From assembly GCA_016710065.1 (NCBI GenBank), contig JADJLP010000015.1, positions 434,001 through 498,000 on the forward strand: a stretch of 64,000 nucleotides of DNA, in the 5' to 3' direction. A program made the position numbers and the translations under genes. Origin of the DNA: Candidatus Ideonella esbjergensis (GTDB lineage Bacteria > Pseudomonadota > Gammaproteobacteria > Burkholderiales > Burkholderiaceae_C). This document shows positions 23,357 through 31,025 of the stretch, in pieces. Each line of letters opens with the position of its first letter. The first letter of the stretch is position 1. The notes beneath the pieces were generated by a model, which was given only the letters and a program-made list of their open reading frames with translations, did not search any database and was not told where the DNA came from.

Positions 23357-23812
23357 TCAGCGGCTGTCTTCGGCCGGTGCCAGCATCTTCTCCACGCGAG
23401 ACGCCGCCCGGTTGCCCACCAGGGCGCGCTCCACGAAGTTGGCCTCGCGCAGCAGTTTGGCGCCCTCCAACTGGCACTCGCCCAGCAACTGGCGCAAGGC
23501 CTCGGGGCTGGCGTGCGTCTGCGCCTTCTCAGCCTCGTCCAGCAACTGGTCGGCCTGGGGCTTGCGCAGCCCACTCTTGTAGGCCGTGCCAATGAAGGTG
23601 AAACCCAGCTCGGTGAGCTTCACGATCTCGGGCCGGGTCTCGATTTGGCCGGCCTTGTAGCGCGCGGTGAGCACCAGCGCTTCTCGCTTGAGCACCGCCA
23701 CGCAGGCCGACGCGTGCTGGTAGGCCGGCAGCTTGGTGTCGTCTGGGTCCTGCGCGCGGGCCGGGCCTGAGCCCAGCAGCAGCAAGGGAACGGTCAACAG
23801 GGCACGGCGCAT
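23357..23812 (-). CDS. secreted protein of unknown function
   Basis: The ATG at 23812 gives MRRALLTVPLLLLGSGPARAQDPDD, a typical signal peptide with AxA-like cleavage. The mature part of about 130 residues is helical and charged (ACVAVLKREALVLTARYKAGQIETRPEIVKLTELGFTFIGTAYKSGLRKPQADQLLDEAEKAQ) with two cysteines (CVAV and GECQ) that may pair. Similar proteins are found as uncharacterised exported proteins in Burkholderiales. It is convergent with the DUF6249-like gene, the two stops being one base apart. Confidence 0.65.
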   Translation of the reverse strand: MRRALLTVPLLLLGSGPARAQDPDDTKLPAYQHASACVAVLKREALVLTARYKAGQIETRPEIVKLTELGFTFIGTAYKSGLRKPQADQLLDEAEKAQTHASPEALRQLLGECQLEGAKLLREANFVERALVGNRAASRVEKMLAPAEDSR

Positions 23813-23891
23813 GGGTGGCAAGAGGCAGCAGGGCAAGGCATCACAACGCCCCCATTGTGGGTGCTGTTGACCCAGGCTGCGGCGCCGGCAT

Positions 23892-23963
23892 CGTCATTCC
23901 CGCGCAGGCGGGAATCCAGGCTGTTTGTGCTGCTGGTGGATTCCCGCCTGCGCGGGAATGACG
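23892..23963. repeat. ATTCCCGCG-type inverted repeat, copy 5
   Basis: Consensus arms with loop GGCTGTTTGTGCTGCTGG. The epimerase gene on the minus strand runs into this copy and takes its last codons and stop from it. Confidence 0.85.
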
Positions 23964-24958
23964 GGGTGCGGTGGCGTGGCCGCAGCCAGGGACGTGGCCC
24001 CCATCGCCAGTAGGCTGCGCCGCAGGGCTTCGTCCAGCGGCGTGGCGGGCAGCGGGCCCACGGCGGTCTGCAGGGCGTGGCCGTCCAGCGCATGCGGCAC
24101 CTCCCACAGGTAGGCCATTTCCACCAGCTCGCGCCAGATGGGCACCGCCCAACCCAGCCAGCGCATCAGGCCCCAGGGGATGCCCCCGCGCTTCACCGAC
24201 CCGGCCGGCAGCAAACCCAATGGTCGTGCCACGCGCTCGATGGCGGCCAGCAACTCGGCCCCGGTGAGGTTGTGGCCGGCAAAGTGAAAGTGCTGGCAGC
24301 CCGGCACCGAGGGCAGGCTGGCCACGGCCATGAAGGCCTGGGCCAGGTCGGGCAAATAGGCCCACGCGTGGGGCCGGTCCAACGGGCCGGGGTAGACCAG
24401 CTTGCCCTTGGCGATGTCCTTGGCGATGGCCAGGTCCAGCCAGCTGCCCTCGCCGCTGCCAAAGAAGTCGCCGGCGCGGATCACCACGCTGCGCAGGCCC
24501 TGGCTGGCGCGGGCTTGCATGCGGGCCTCCAGCTCGCAGCGCCACTTTCCCTTGCGGGTGGTGGCGGTTGGTGGCGTGGCCTCGGTGAGCAGCGGCGGCA
24601 TGTCGGCGCCGAAGTTGTACACATTGCCGGGCAGCATGAAGCGCGCGCCCAGGCGTTGGGCCAGGTCCATGCCGGTCTCGGCCAGGGGCAGCAGGTCGGT
24701 TCCCCAGCGGGTGTAGACCGGGTTCAGCGCATGCACCACCACGCTGGTGCCGGCGGCTGCGCGGGCCAGGGCAGGCAGGTCGTCCAGTGGCATCAGCAGG
24801 GCCTCGGCGCCGAGCGGCAAGGCCGTGAGCGGCTTGCGGGCCTGCGCCAGCACGCGCCAGCCAGCCCGGGCAAAGGCTGCGGTGGCGGCGCCGCCAAAGC
24901 GGCCGGCTGCGCCAAGGATCAACACGGTGGGGCGGGTGGTGGTGGTGGTGGGGTTCAT
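23894..24958 (-). CDS. NAD(P)-dependent epimerase/dehydratase-like protein with repeat-encoded tail
   Basis: The N-terminal Rossmann motif VLILGAAGRFGGAATAAFARAGW matches the short-chain extended dehydrogenases (NmrA/epimerase group). Later segments VVVHALNPVYTRW, FMLPGNVYNFGAD, VIRAGDFFG and FHFAGHNLTGAELLAAIERVA also fit. The ATG at 24958 is the family start. The native end is near LRRSLLAMGATSLAAATPP; the last approximately 24 residues (VIPAQAGI to GFPPARE) come from the inverted repeat. The gene is divergent from a LysR regulator, so it is a probable target of that regulator. The substrate is unknown. Confidence 0.82.
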   Translation of the reverse strand: MNPTTTTTRPTVLILGAAGRFGGAATAAFARAGWRVLAQARKPLTALPLGAEALLMPLDDLPALARAAAGTSVVVHALNPVYTRWGTDLLPLAETGMDLAQRLGARFMLPGNVYNFGADMPPLLTEATPPTATTRKGKWRCELEARMQARASQGLRSVVIRAGDFFGSGEGSWLDLAIAKDIAKGKLVYPGPLDRPHAWAYLPDLAQAFMAVASLPSVPGCQHFHFAGHNLTGAELLAAIERVARPLGLLPAGSVKRGGIPWGLMRWLGWAVPIWRELVEMAYLWEVPHALDGHALQTAVGPLPATPLDEALRRSLLAMGATSLAAATPPHPVIPAQAGIHQQHKQPGFPPARE

Positions 24959-25054
24959 GGTGCGGCTCGCTGTGGAGTGGGGACGGCGCCAGTCTGGGCG
25001 GCTTGCGGCTATTCCACAATCGCCAAGGCATGCAATGCAGCTATACATTTATGC

Positions 25055-26074
25055 ATGGCTCAAGCTCCCCTCACTTTCCCAACCGCCCGCGCCGAGCGCT
25101 TCGACTGGGCCCTGGTGCAGAGCTTCCTCGCAGTGCTCGATGCCGGCAGCCTGATGGGCGCAGCGCGGCAACTGGGCGCGCGCCAGCCCACGCTCTCGCG
25201 CCACATTGCCGAGCTGGAAGCGCAACTTCAGGCGCCGCTGTTCGAGCGCACCGGCCGAGGCGTGGTGCCCACCGCCGCCGCACTGGCCATTGCCGACGCG
25301 GCGCGCGACATGCAGGCCGGCGCCCTCACCCTGCGCCAGGCCCTGGCCGGCCAGCGCGACGCCACCACCGGCACGGTGCGGCTGACCACCAGCGAGGTGG
25401 CCGCGGCGTATTTGCTGCCACCGGTGCTGGTGGCGTTGCAGCAGGCCGAGCCGGGCATCCAGATCGAGCTGGTGGTGTCGAACGCGCTCACCAATTTGCT
25501 GCGGCGCGAGGCCGATATCGCCGTGCGCATGGTGCGGCCCACGCAGGCTGCCCTGGTGGCGCGCAAACTGGCCGAGCTGCCCATCGTGGCCTGCGCCCAC
25601 GAGCGCTATCTGCAGCAGGCCGGCACGCCCGAGCGGCCTGAAGAACTGCTGCAACACCGCCTGGTTGGCTTCGACCAGGACGACACCATCCTGCGCGGCT
25701 TTGCCGCCATGGGCCTGCCGGTGGGGCGCGAGCACTTTGCCCTGCGCACCGACCACCAGATCGCCCACGGCCGGCTGATCGCCGCCGGCGCCGGCATTGG
25801 CTTTGCGGCGCGCTACCAGCTGCGCCACTGGCCGGGGGTGCGGGCGCTGCTGCCGCAATTGCAGATACCGCCCATGCCCTGCTGGCTGGCGGTGCACCGC
25901 GAGATCCGCACCAGCGGGCCGGTGCGGCGGGTGTTCGATTTTCTGGCCGAGGCGTTGCCGAAGGAGCTGGACGCAGCCGGCACCGGCACCCCCGCCACCA
26001 TCAACGTCATCCCCGCGCAGGCGGGGATCCAGGCTGTTGGTGCTGCTGGTGGATTCCCGCCTGCGCGGGAATGA
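25055..26074 (+). CDS. LysR-family transcriptional regulator with repeat-encoded tail
   Basis: The winged helix is clear (FDWALVQSFLAVLDAGSLMGAARQLGARQPTLSRHIAELEAQLQAPLFERTGRGVVPTAAA), followed by the periplasmic-binding-like domain (TGTVRLTTSEVAAAYLLPPVL, LVVSNALTNLLRREADIAVRM). The ATG at 25055 is preceded by an upstream region rich in dyads (TGCATGCAATGCA near 25027), where LysR boxes would be. The native end is near FLAEALPKELDAAG; the tail from VIPAQAGIQ to GFPPARE is read from repeat copy 6. It lies 96 bases from the divergent epimerase gene, the usual LysR-target layout. Confidence 0.9.
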   Translation: MAQAPLTFPTARAERFDWALVQSFLAVLDAGSLMGAARQLGARQPTLSRHIAELEAQLQAPLFERTGRGVVPTAAALAIADAARDMQAGALTLRQALAGQRDATTGTVRLTTSEVAAAYLLPPVLVALQQAEPGIQIELVVSNALTNLLRREADIAVRMVRPTQAALVARKLAELPIVACAHERYLQQAGTPERPEELLQHRLVGFDQDDTILRGFAAMGLPVGREHFALRTDHQIAHGRLIAAGAGIGFAARYQLRHWPGVRALLPQLQIPPMPCWLAVHREIRTSGPVRRVFDFLAEALPKELDAAGTGTPATINVIPAQAGIQAVGAAGGFPPARE

Positions 26075-26076
26075 CG
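26005..26076. repeat. ATTCCCGCG-type inverted repeat, copy 6
   Basis: The left arm carries CCCCGCGCAGGCGGGG, a compensatory double change that preserves its inner hairpin. It supplies the C-terminal codons and stop of the LysR gene. A partial end (AGGAATGACGGGGCGGGG) follows near 26088. Confidence 0.85.
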
Positions 26077-26140
26077 GGAGGGCGCGCAGGAATGACGGGG
26101 CGGGGTTGGCGGGAATGGCGAGGGGGTCGACGCCGGGGTC

Positions 26141-26428
26141 TCAGGCCGACAGTGACAGCAAACTTCCCAGCACCGTGTCGCTGGTCTTGATGGTTGCCAG
26201 GCTGGCCTGGTACTGGTACAGCGCCACGCGCTGGGCGGTCAGGTTGCGGTCCACCTGGTTCACCATCTGCTCGACCTCGCGCACCCGGCCAGCCACGTCG
26301 GTGCCGGGCCTGCGGCGAGCCGCCTGGCCGGCCTCGCTGTCGGCGCTTTCCTGGCGTGCCAGGTCTTGCCGCACCTGGCGAATGGCCAGGCTCAGTGCGC
26401 TCACGCTGGGCAAGGAAGACGCGGACAT
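26141..26428 (-). CDS. small coiled-coil protein of unknown function, last gene of the subtilase/WD40 operon
   Basis: This 95-residue protein begins MSASSLPSVSALSLAIRQVRQDLARQESADSEAGQAARRRPG and continues with a heptad-like helix (VAGRVREVEQMVNQVDRNLTAQRVALYQYQASLATIKTSDTVLGSLLSLSA). The end resembles flagellar rod/hook-type C-terminal helices (a V-A-x-Y-Q-AS pattern) but no family is assigned. It starts 90 bases downstream of the WD40 gene on the same strand. Being the last gene of the series, its membership in the operon is likely but not proven. Confidence 0.55.
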   Translation of the reverse strand: MSASSLPSVSALSLAIRQVRQDLARQESADSEAGQAARRRPGTDVAGRVREVEQMVNQVDRNLTAQRVALYQYQASLATIKTSDTVLGSLLSLSA

Positions 26429-26517
26429 GTGTCGATCATCGGCAGAACAGGGCCGGGCTTGAGGGCTTTTTTCGGCCCTGGCCCGCGCCACCTTCGTGGC
26501 TGTGGCGTGGCGGGCGT

Positions 26518-28548
26518 TCAGGGCGGGGCCGGAGCTGGCGTGGGTGGGGGTGCCGGGGTGGGCTCGGGCGCGGGCGCCACCACAGCCTCGGGCAAGCCCA
26601 GGTACTGGCGCGCGGCACGCACCCATTGCTCGGCCAGCGCCGGCGTGAGCGCCGGGGCGTGCAGATCGGGCCGGGCCAGCCGGGCGGCTTCGTAGCGCAG
26701 CAGCAGCGTCTCGGGGGTTTGCGCGGCCAGCGGCTCGAAGGCGCCGCAGCCGGCCTCCATCAACACCAGCGCGGCGGGGCCGGTCATGCCGCGCAGCGTC
26801 AGCAGCACAGCCTGCTGAGCCCACACGGCCAGGCGCTGGCGCTGCACGCCCAGCAAGGCCTCCAGGTAGGCCAGCGCCCGGGCGCGCGTGCCGGTCTGCA
26901 GGAATTCACCGATGGAATACAGGCCTGCGGCTTCCAGCCGCTGCACGGCCTCGGCCGTCACTTCGGGCAGGCTGGCCAGGGGCAGCTCGGGCTGGAACAG
27001 GTTGCTGGTCCAGACGCCGGCCAGGTTGTCCTTGGGCAGCGGCACCACCTGCATGGACAGGCGCGAGAGCGCCTGCGCGTCCACGCTCTCGCCCGGCTGC
27101 ACGAAGCGGTACTCGATGCTGCCCAGCGGCGAGACCTGCACCTGCACGCTGGCGTCGAGCTTGAACTCGCGCACCGCGAAGTTGGAGGTGGCGTTGCGCA
27201 TCGCGCCCATGCGCTGCTGCAATTCGTCCAGGCTCTGCTGCACGCCGGTGGCAAAGTCTTCGGGCGCCGAGGGCCGCTGGCGCAGGGCCGCCAGGTCGGC
27301 CTCGAGCTTGAGGTTGCGGCTTTGCACCTCGCCCACCTCGCGCTTGAGGGTGTCGATGATGCTTAACAGGTTCTTGCGCTCGTCAGCGCCCAGCGGGCCG
27401 TCCACGCCACTGGTGAGCGGCGTGAAGATGCCGGCGATGCCGCCCACGCTCACCACGCGCTCTCCGCCCAGGCGGGTGAGCGTGGCGTTGGCCAGCTGGG
27501 TGTCCACCGTGCTGGGCGTGGCGGCAGGGTCGGCGCCCAGGCGCATGGGCTGGCCGATGGGCTTGCCGCCATCGGCCAGCCAGGTGCGGGCCGCACGGTC
27601 GGCGCCAAAGCTCAGCACACGTTGGCCATTGGGGTCGAATGCCACGGCCTGCACGCTGCTGCCGTGGCGCAGCGGCACGGCCTTGAACGGCGGCCCCGCC
27701 ATGCTCCACAGCGTGGCGACGGGCGATTCGCCACCGGCCACCAGCCACTCGCCCTCGGGGCCGCCAAAGGCCAGGGCCAGCACCGCGCCCTCGGTCTTCA
27801 GCGCGGCATCCACCGGTGCGCCGGTGGCGGCTTCCCACAGCCGCACCGCGCCATCCTTGCCGGCCGTGGCCAGCAGCTTGCCGTTGGGGCTGGCGGCCAC
27901 GACGAGCAGGCCCGGGTGGTTGATCTTCTCGTGCACCAGCTTGTTGGCACCGGGTTGCCAGACCCGCACCGTGGCATCGTCGCAGTGGGTCCACACCAGG
28001 TCGCCGCTGAAGCCGGCGTCCAGCACCGCCCCGGGGTGCTTGAGCTGGCCCAGCAGCTTGCCGGTGCTGGCGTCCCACAGACGGGCCAGGCCGTCGTCGC
28101 TGGCGCTCAGCACCAGCTTGTCGCCCAGGCCCAGGCAGGCCCGGTGGACGGGCTTCTTGTGCGGCATGGGCTCGGCGGCCAGGGTGCCGCCCTCCACGTT
28201 CCACAGGCGCAGCAACAGGTCGTCGCACACCGTCAGCGCGCGCCGCCCGGTGCTGTCGAAGCAGGCGTCGCTCAGGCCGGCCGGGTGTTTGAGCGGGTTG
28301 CCCACCAGCTTGCCACTGGCGCCCTCGCCCAGGCGCAGCAGGCCGTCGGCCGAGGCCACCAGGAAACGCTTGCCATCGGCACTGAAGGCCGCTCCGGTGA
28401 CGGCGCCGTTGCACTTCACCGGCTCGCTGGCGGGCTTGCCGCTGTCGGCGTCCCACAGCATGGCGCTGTGGTCGTCGCTGGGCAGGATCAGGCGGGCGGA
28501 GCCGGGGTCGAAGCTGGTGCCGTTGAGCATGGAAGGCATGGCCATCAT
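26518..28548 (-). CDS. WD40 beta-propeller protein with coiled coil and helical C-terminal region
   Basis: Residues 1-345 contain seven or more WD40-like blades (for example SDDHSAMLWDADSGKP, SDDGLARLWDASTGKLLG, GKDGAVRLWEAATGAP). Near 385-425 lies a coiled coil (RKNLLSIIDTLKREVGEVQSRNLKLEADLAALRQ), followed by a strand-rich part like the beta-proteins encoded upstream (FKLDASVQVQVSPLGSIEYRFVQPGESV), a helix-hairpin-like segment (VTAEAVQRLEAAGLYSIGEFL, DUF4332-like) and a proline-rich tail. ATG codons at 28548, 28545 and 28539 are possible; AGGATGA fits the last best. It overlaps the previous stop. It is probably a scaffold in the operon's complex. No enzyme motif is visible. Confidence 0.75.
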   Translation of the reverse strand: MMAMPSMLNGTSFDPGSARLILPSDDHSAMLWDADSGKPASEPVKCNGAVTGAAFSADGKRFLVASADGLLRLGEGASGKLVGNPLKHPAGLSDACFDSTGRRALTVCDDLLLRLWNVEGGTLAAEPMPHKKPVHRACLGLGDKLVLSASDDGLARLWDASTGKLLGQLKHPGAVLDAGFSGDLVWTHCDDATVRVWQPGANKLVHEKINHPGLLVVAASPNGKLLATAGKDGAVRLWEAATGAPVDAALKTEGAVLALAFGGPEGEWLVAGGESPVATLWSMAGPPFKAVPLRHGSSVQAVAFDPNGQRVLSFGADRAARTWLADGGKPIGQPMRLGADPAATPSTVDTQLANATLTRLGGERVVSVGGIAGIFTPLTSGVDGPLGADERKNLLSIIDTLKREVGEVQSRNLKLEADLAALRQRPSAPEDFATGVQQSLDELQQRMGAMRNATSNFAVREFKLDASVQVQVSPLGSIEYRFVQPGESVDAQALSRLSMQVVPLPKDNLAGVWTSNLFQPELPLASLPEVTAEAVQRLEAAGLYSIGEFLQTGTRARALAYLEALLGVQRQRLAVWAQQAVLLTLRGMTGPAALVLMEAGCGAFEPLAAQTPETLLLRYEAARLARPDLHAPALTPALAEQWVRAARQYLGLPEAVVAPAPEPTPAPPPTPAPAPP

Positions 28549-28937
28549 CCTGGGGCGGGCAGTGCGGGAGGCAAGGGGGGCACGGCGGTGGCGGCCTCGC
28601 GCGGCGCCAGCCGCAACGAGACCTTCAGGCCGCTGGCGGCGGCATGGCCGAACAGACTGACGGCGGTGGGGTTGAGCAGGCGCGCATCGAGCCGGCTGCC
28701 CGGGCCTGCAGCGGTGTCCATGCGGGTCACGCTGGCGGCCAGCTCGAGCTCGATCGCCACGTCCGACAGCGTGTACCAGAGCGGCGGCAGGGCCACGCCG
28801 CCCTCGGGCGTGTCCATGTACAGGCTGACGCGGCCCAGCGCGTCGCGGTCGAGCTGGGCCTGTGCCTGCACCACGCCGTCCACCGCGTTGGCCAGCAGCA
28901 CGCCCAGCGCGGCGGACGGCTGCGCGTTATCGGTCAC
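28545..28937 (-). CDS. beta-rich protein of unknown function, related to the two proteins encoded upstream
   Basis: The 130-residue protein starts at a GTG (MTDNAQPSAALGVLLANAVDGVVQAQAQLDRDALGR) and has the core LPPLWYTLSDVAIELELAASVTRMDTAAGPGSRLDARLLNPTAVSLFGHAAASGLKVSLRLAPRE. The pattern of an N-terminal amphipathic helix, then LPxLxY/FxxxDV-type strands, also occurs in the products at 28945-29910 and 29938-30975 and resembles DUF2589-like proteins. No catalytic residues stand out. It shares four bases with the WD40 gene, so the two are translationally coupled. Confidence 0.6.
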   Translation of the reverse strand: MTDNAQPSAALGVLLANAVDGVVQAQAQLDRDALGRVSLYMDTPEGGVALPPLWYTLSDVAIELELAASVTRMDTAAGPGSRLDARLLNPTAVSLFGHAAASGLKVSLRLAPREAATAVPPLPPALPAPG

Positions 28938-28944
28938 GGCGGGC

Positions 28945-29910
28945 TCACATCCGCAGCACGGTGGTGGTGGAGACCACGCCCAGCCTTGCGGTGACGGTCA
29001 CCTCCACCGGCGTGGTGTCGGGCTCGGTCTGGCCGGCTGGCACCGGGAACACGCGCTTGAGCTTGAGCGGCACCGCGCCCTCGGCCGTGGTCTTGCCCGC
29101 GTCGGCCGCAGCAGCGGGGTTGAAGGTCCACATGGCGCCCGCCACCTCGATGGACAGCGGCATCAGCTTGTCGGCGTCCTGCTTGCTGCCGTCGCGCTTG
29201 TAGCAAAGGATGGCGCACTCCTTGAAGCGCGCGCCCGCCTCGCTGGCGTCGTCCACATCGGGGCCCACCTGCACCGCCAGTGACGGGGCATCGATGAGTT
29301 GGCGCGGCTTGGGCACGCCGATGTCGGTCTTGGGGTTGAGCAAGGCGCTGGCGCGGATGTGGCCATAGCTCTGCTGGTCGGTGGTGTCGACGTTGGAGCC
29401 GCCCGAGCTCAGTCCGAAACTGGACTTGTTCGAGCCAGCGCCCATGAACATGCTGATGCCGGTGTTGCTGGCGCTGGCGCTGGCCGCCGCACTCAGCGAC
29501 GAGGTTTCGGTGCTGCTGACGAACTCGGTGGCGAAGAACATGCCCTGCAGCCGCACCTGCGACCACTCGTAGAACACCGGGTCGATGAAGTTGATCAGCG
29601 GCAGCTTCATCGGGATGGTCTTGGTGCCGGTCTCGTCCAGGTTGCCGTCGGCGTCGTAGGCGTTCACCTGGGCCGCGATGACGTCCACCATCTGCCCGGC
29701 CAGGGCGGTGGTGGTGGTGGCGCCCACCTCGTTGAGCTGGCGCTGCGATTCGGCAATTGCCAGGCCGGTGGTTTCAATGAGCTTGCCAAAGGCCATGCCG
29801 GCCTTCTTGGTGGCGTCGTTGACGTTGGCCGTGCCGGGCAGGTCGAGCGTGACGGAGGTGGGCAACGTGGGCACGCCAAAGGGCGCGGCGGGGGTGGGGA
29901 ATGTGGCCAT
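28945..29910 (-). CDS. DUF2589-like beta-rich protein A of the subtilase operon
   Basis: This 321-residue protein starts at the ATG at 29910 with an AGGAG site. An N-terminal helical region (NDATKKAGMAFGKLIETTGLAIAESQRQLNEVGATTTTALAGQMVDVIAAQ) precedes MKLPLINFIDPVFYEWSQVRLQGMFFATEFVSS, the strand pair that recalls DUF2589. A serine/alanine-rich middle (SSLSAAASASASNTGISMFMGAGSNKSSFG) and a C-terminal domain with VPKPRQLIDAPSLAVQVGPDV and VEVTVTARLGVVSTTTVLRM follow. The same plan appears in the next gene upstream. It may assemble into a complex or fibre; no membrane segment is seen. Function unknown. Confidence 0.65.
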   Translation of the reverse strand: MATFPTPAAPFGVPTLPTSVTLDLPGTANVNDATKKAGMAFGKLIETTGLAIAESQRQLNEVGATTTTALAGQMVDVIAAQVNAYDADGNLDETGTKTIPMKLPLINFIDPVFYEWSQVRLQGMFFATEFVSSTETSSLSAAASASASNTGISMFMGAGSNKSSFGLSSGGSNVDTTDQQSYGHIRASALLNPKTDIGVPKPRQLIDAPSLAVQVGPDVDDASEAGARFKECAILCYKRDGSKQDADKLMPLSIEVAGAMWTFNPAAAADAGKTTAEGAVPLKLKRVFPVPAGQTEPDTTPVEVTVTARLGVVSTTTVLRM

Positions 29911-29937
29911 GGTGGGCTCCTGCAAATGGGGTGGGGT

Positions 29938-30975
29938 TCAAAGATCAACTTCGAAGCGGCGTGTGATGGCGCCCAGGCGCACGGTCACCGGGATGGTGCT
30001 GAAGCCGGCGGCACCGTTGTTGTAGAAGCGGCGCAGCTTGTACTTGACCTTGCCGGCGCCGTCGGTGGCGCCGCCAGCCACGGCCTCGCGCAGCACGCCA
30101 GGGGCCTCGATGGACGGCGTCTTGCCGCTGTTGGCTTCACCATTGGCCTTGAGCACGGTGATGGTCAACTCCACATTGCGCTCCACCAGCACGGCGGCGG
30201 CGCCCACGCCCGATTTCACGTCGGTGGTCTTGCCCTGCACCGCAAAGATCTGCGGGCCGATCTCCACCGACGCGGGCACCGGGAACTTGGTGGTCTTGCG
30301 CGGGCCCAGCATGGCGTCTAGCTGCACCCGGCCCGAAACCCATTCCGACTCGCGCTCGATGTTGGTGTGGGTGAGGTTGAAGGCCGCGCTGGCGGTGGTG
30401 GTGCCCACGCCCACGAAGCCGAAGAACAGGCCCTTGGATTCGTGCGAAGTGTTGAACGACGAGCGGGTGAAGGTCATGCCGGTTTTCGAGTCCATGCCGC
30501 TCACCGACATGTCCATCGACAGCGCCACGTACTTCCACTCGTGCACCGAGGGGGTGATGAAGTTCAGCACCGAGAGCTGCTGCTTGATCAGGTCGTCGGC
30601 GGTGGGCTCCAGCGGCATGCCGGTGTCGTCGTCGATGCGCTGGATCACATCGGTGACCACGTCGATCTTGGTGTCCGAGAGCTTCTTGACGGTGGTGATC
30701 ACGCCGTCGTCCAACGCGCGCTGCGCCTTGGCCACGCCGGTGCCGATGGACTTCAGGATCTCGCCGAAGCTGGGGGCGATGGCGTCGAGCTTGCCGGCCA
30801 CGGTGTCGGCCACGTCGAGCAGGGCGGTGTCGCCCGGGTCGCCCAGGGCGGCCAGCGTGCTGCCGGTGCCGCCGGACTTGGCGCTGGGCCGGCGGGCCGG
30901 CAGGTTGGCGCCCGAGCTGGCCTTGATGCCAGGCTTGGCCGGTGCGGTCTTGGTGGCTGTCTTGCGAGTGACCAT
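29938..30975 (-). CDS. DUF2589-like beta-rich protein B of the subtilase operon
   Basis: I chose the ATG at 30975 (strong AAGGAGA site); the ATG at 31029, coupled by ATGA to the subtilase stop, would add 18 residues. The 345-residue product has a basic, low-complexity N terminus (MVTRKTATKTAPAKPGIKASSG), then a helical part (GEILKSIGTGVAKAQRALDDGVITTVKKLSDTKIDVVTDVIQRI), the core LSVLNFITPSVHEWKYVALSMDMSVSG, and an end GFSTIPVTVRLGAITRRFEVDL. Layout and several motifs (NFIxP...EW, KFPVPASVEIGPQIFAVQG) are shared with the neighbouring protein A, so the genes are paralogues. The basic N terminus might bind nucleic acid or membranes. Function unknown. Confidence 0.65.
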   Translation of the reverse strand: MVTRKTATKTAPAKPGIKASSGANLPARRPSAKSGGTGSTLAALGDPGDTALLDVADTVAGKLDAIAPSFGEILKSIGTGVAKAQRALDDGVITTVKKLSDTKIDVVTDVIQRIDDDTGMPLEPTADDLIKQQLSVLNFITPSVHEWKYVALSMDMSVSGMDSKTGMTFTRSSFNTSHESKGLFFGFVGVGTTTASAAFNLTHTNIERESEWVSGRVQLDAMLGPRKTTKFPVPASVEIGPQIFAVQGKTTDVKSGVGAAAVLVERNVELTITVLKANGEANSGKTPSIEAPGVLREAVAGGATDGAGKVKYKLRRFYNNGAAGFSTIPVTVRLGAITRRFEVDL

Positions 30976-31025
30976 GGTGGTCTCCTTCGTGAGGGGTGAA
31001 GAAACAAGGGGCGGGGTTTCGTCCT

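Noticed and set aside
24077..25054. Upstream extension of the LysR gene by 326 codons
   Set aside because: It is antisense to the epimerase gene; the LysR homology begins only at the ATG at 25055.
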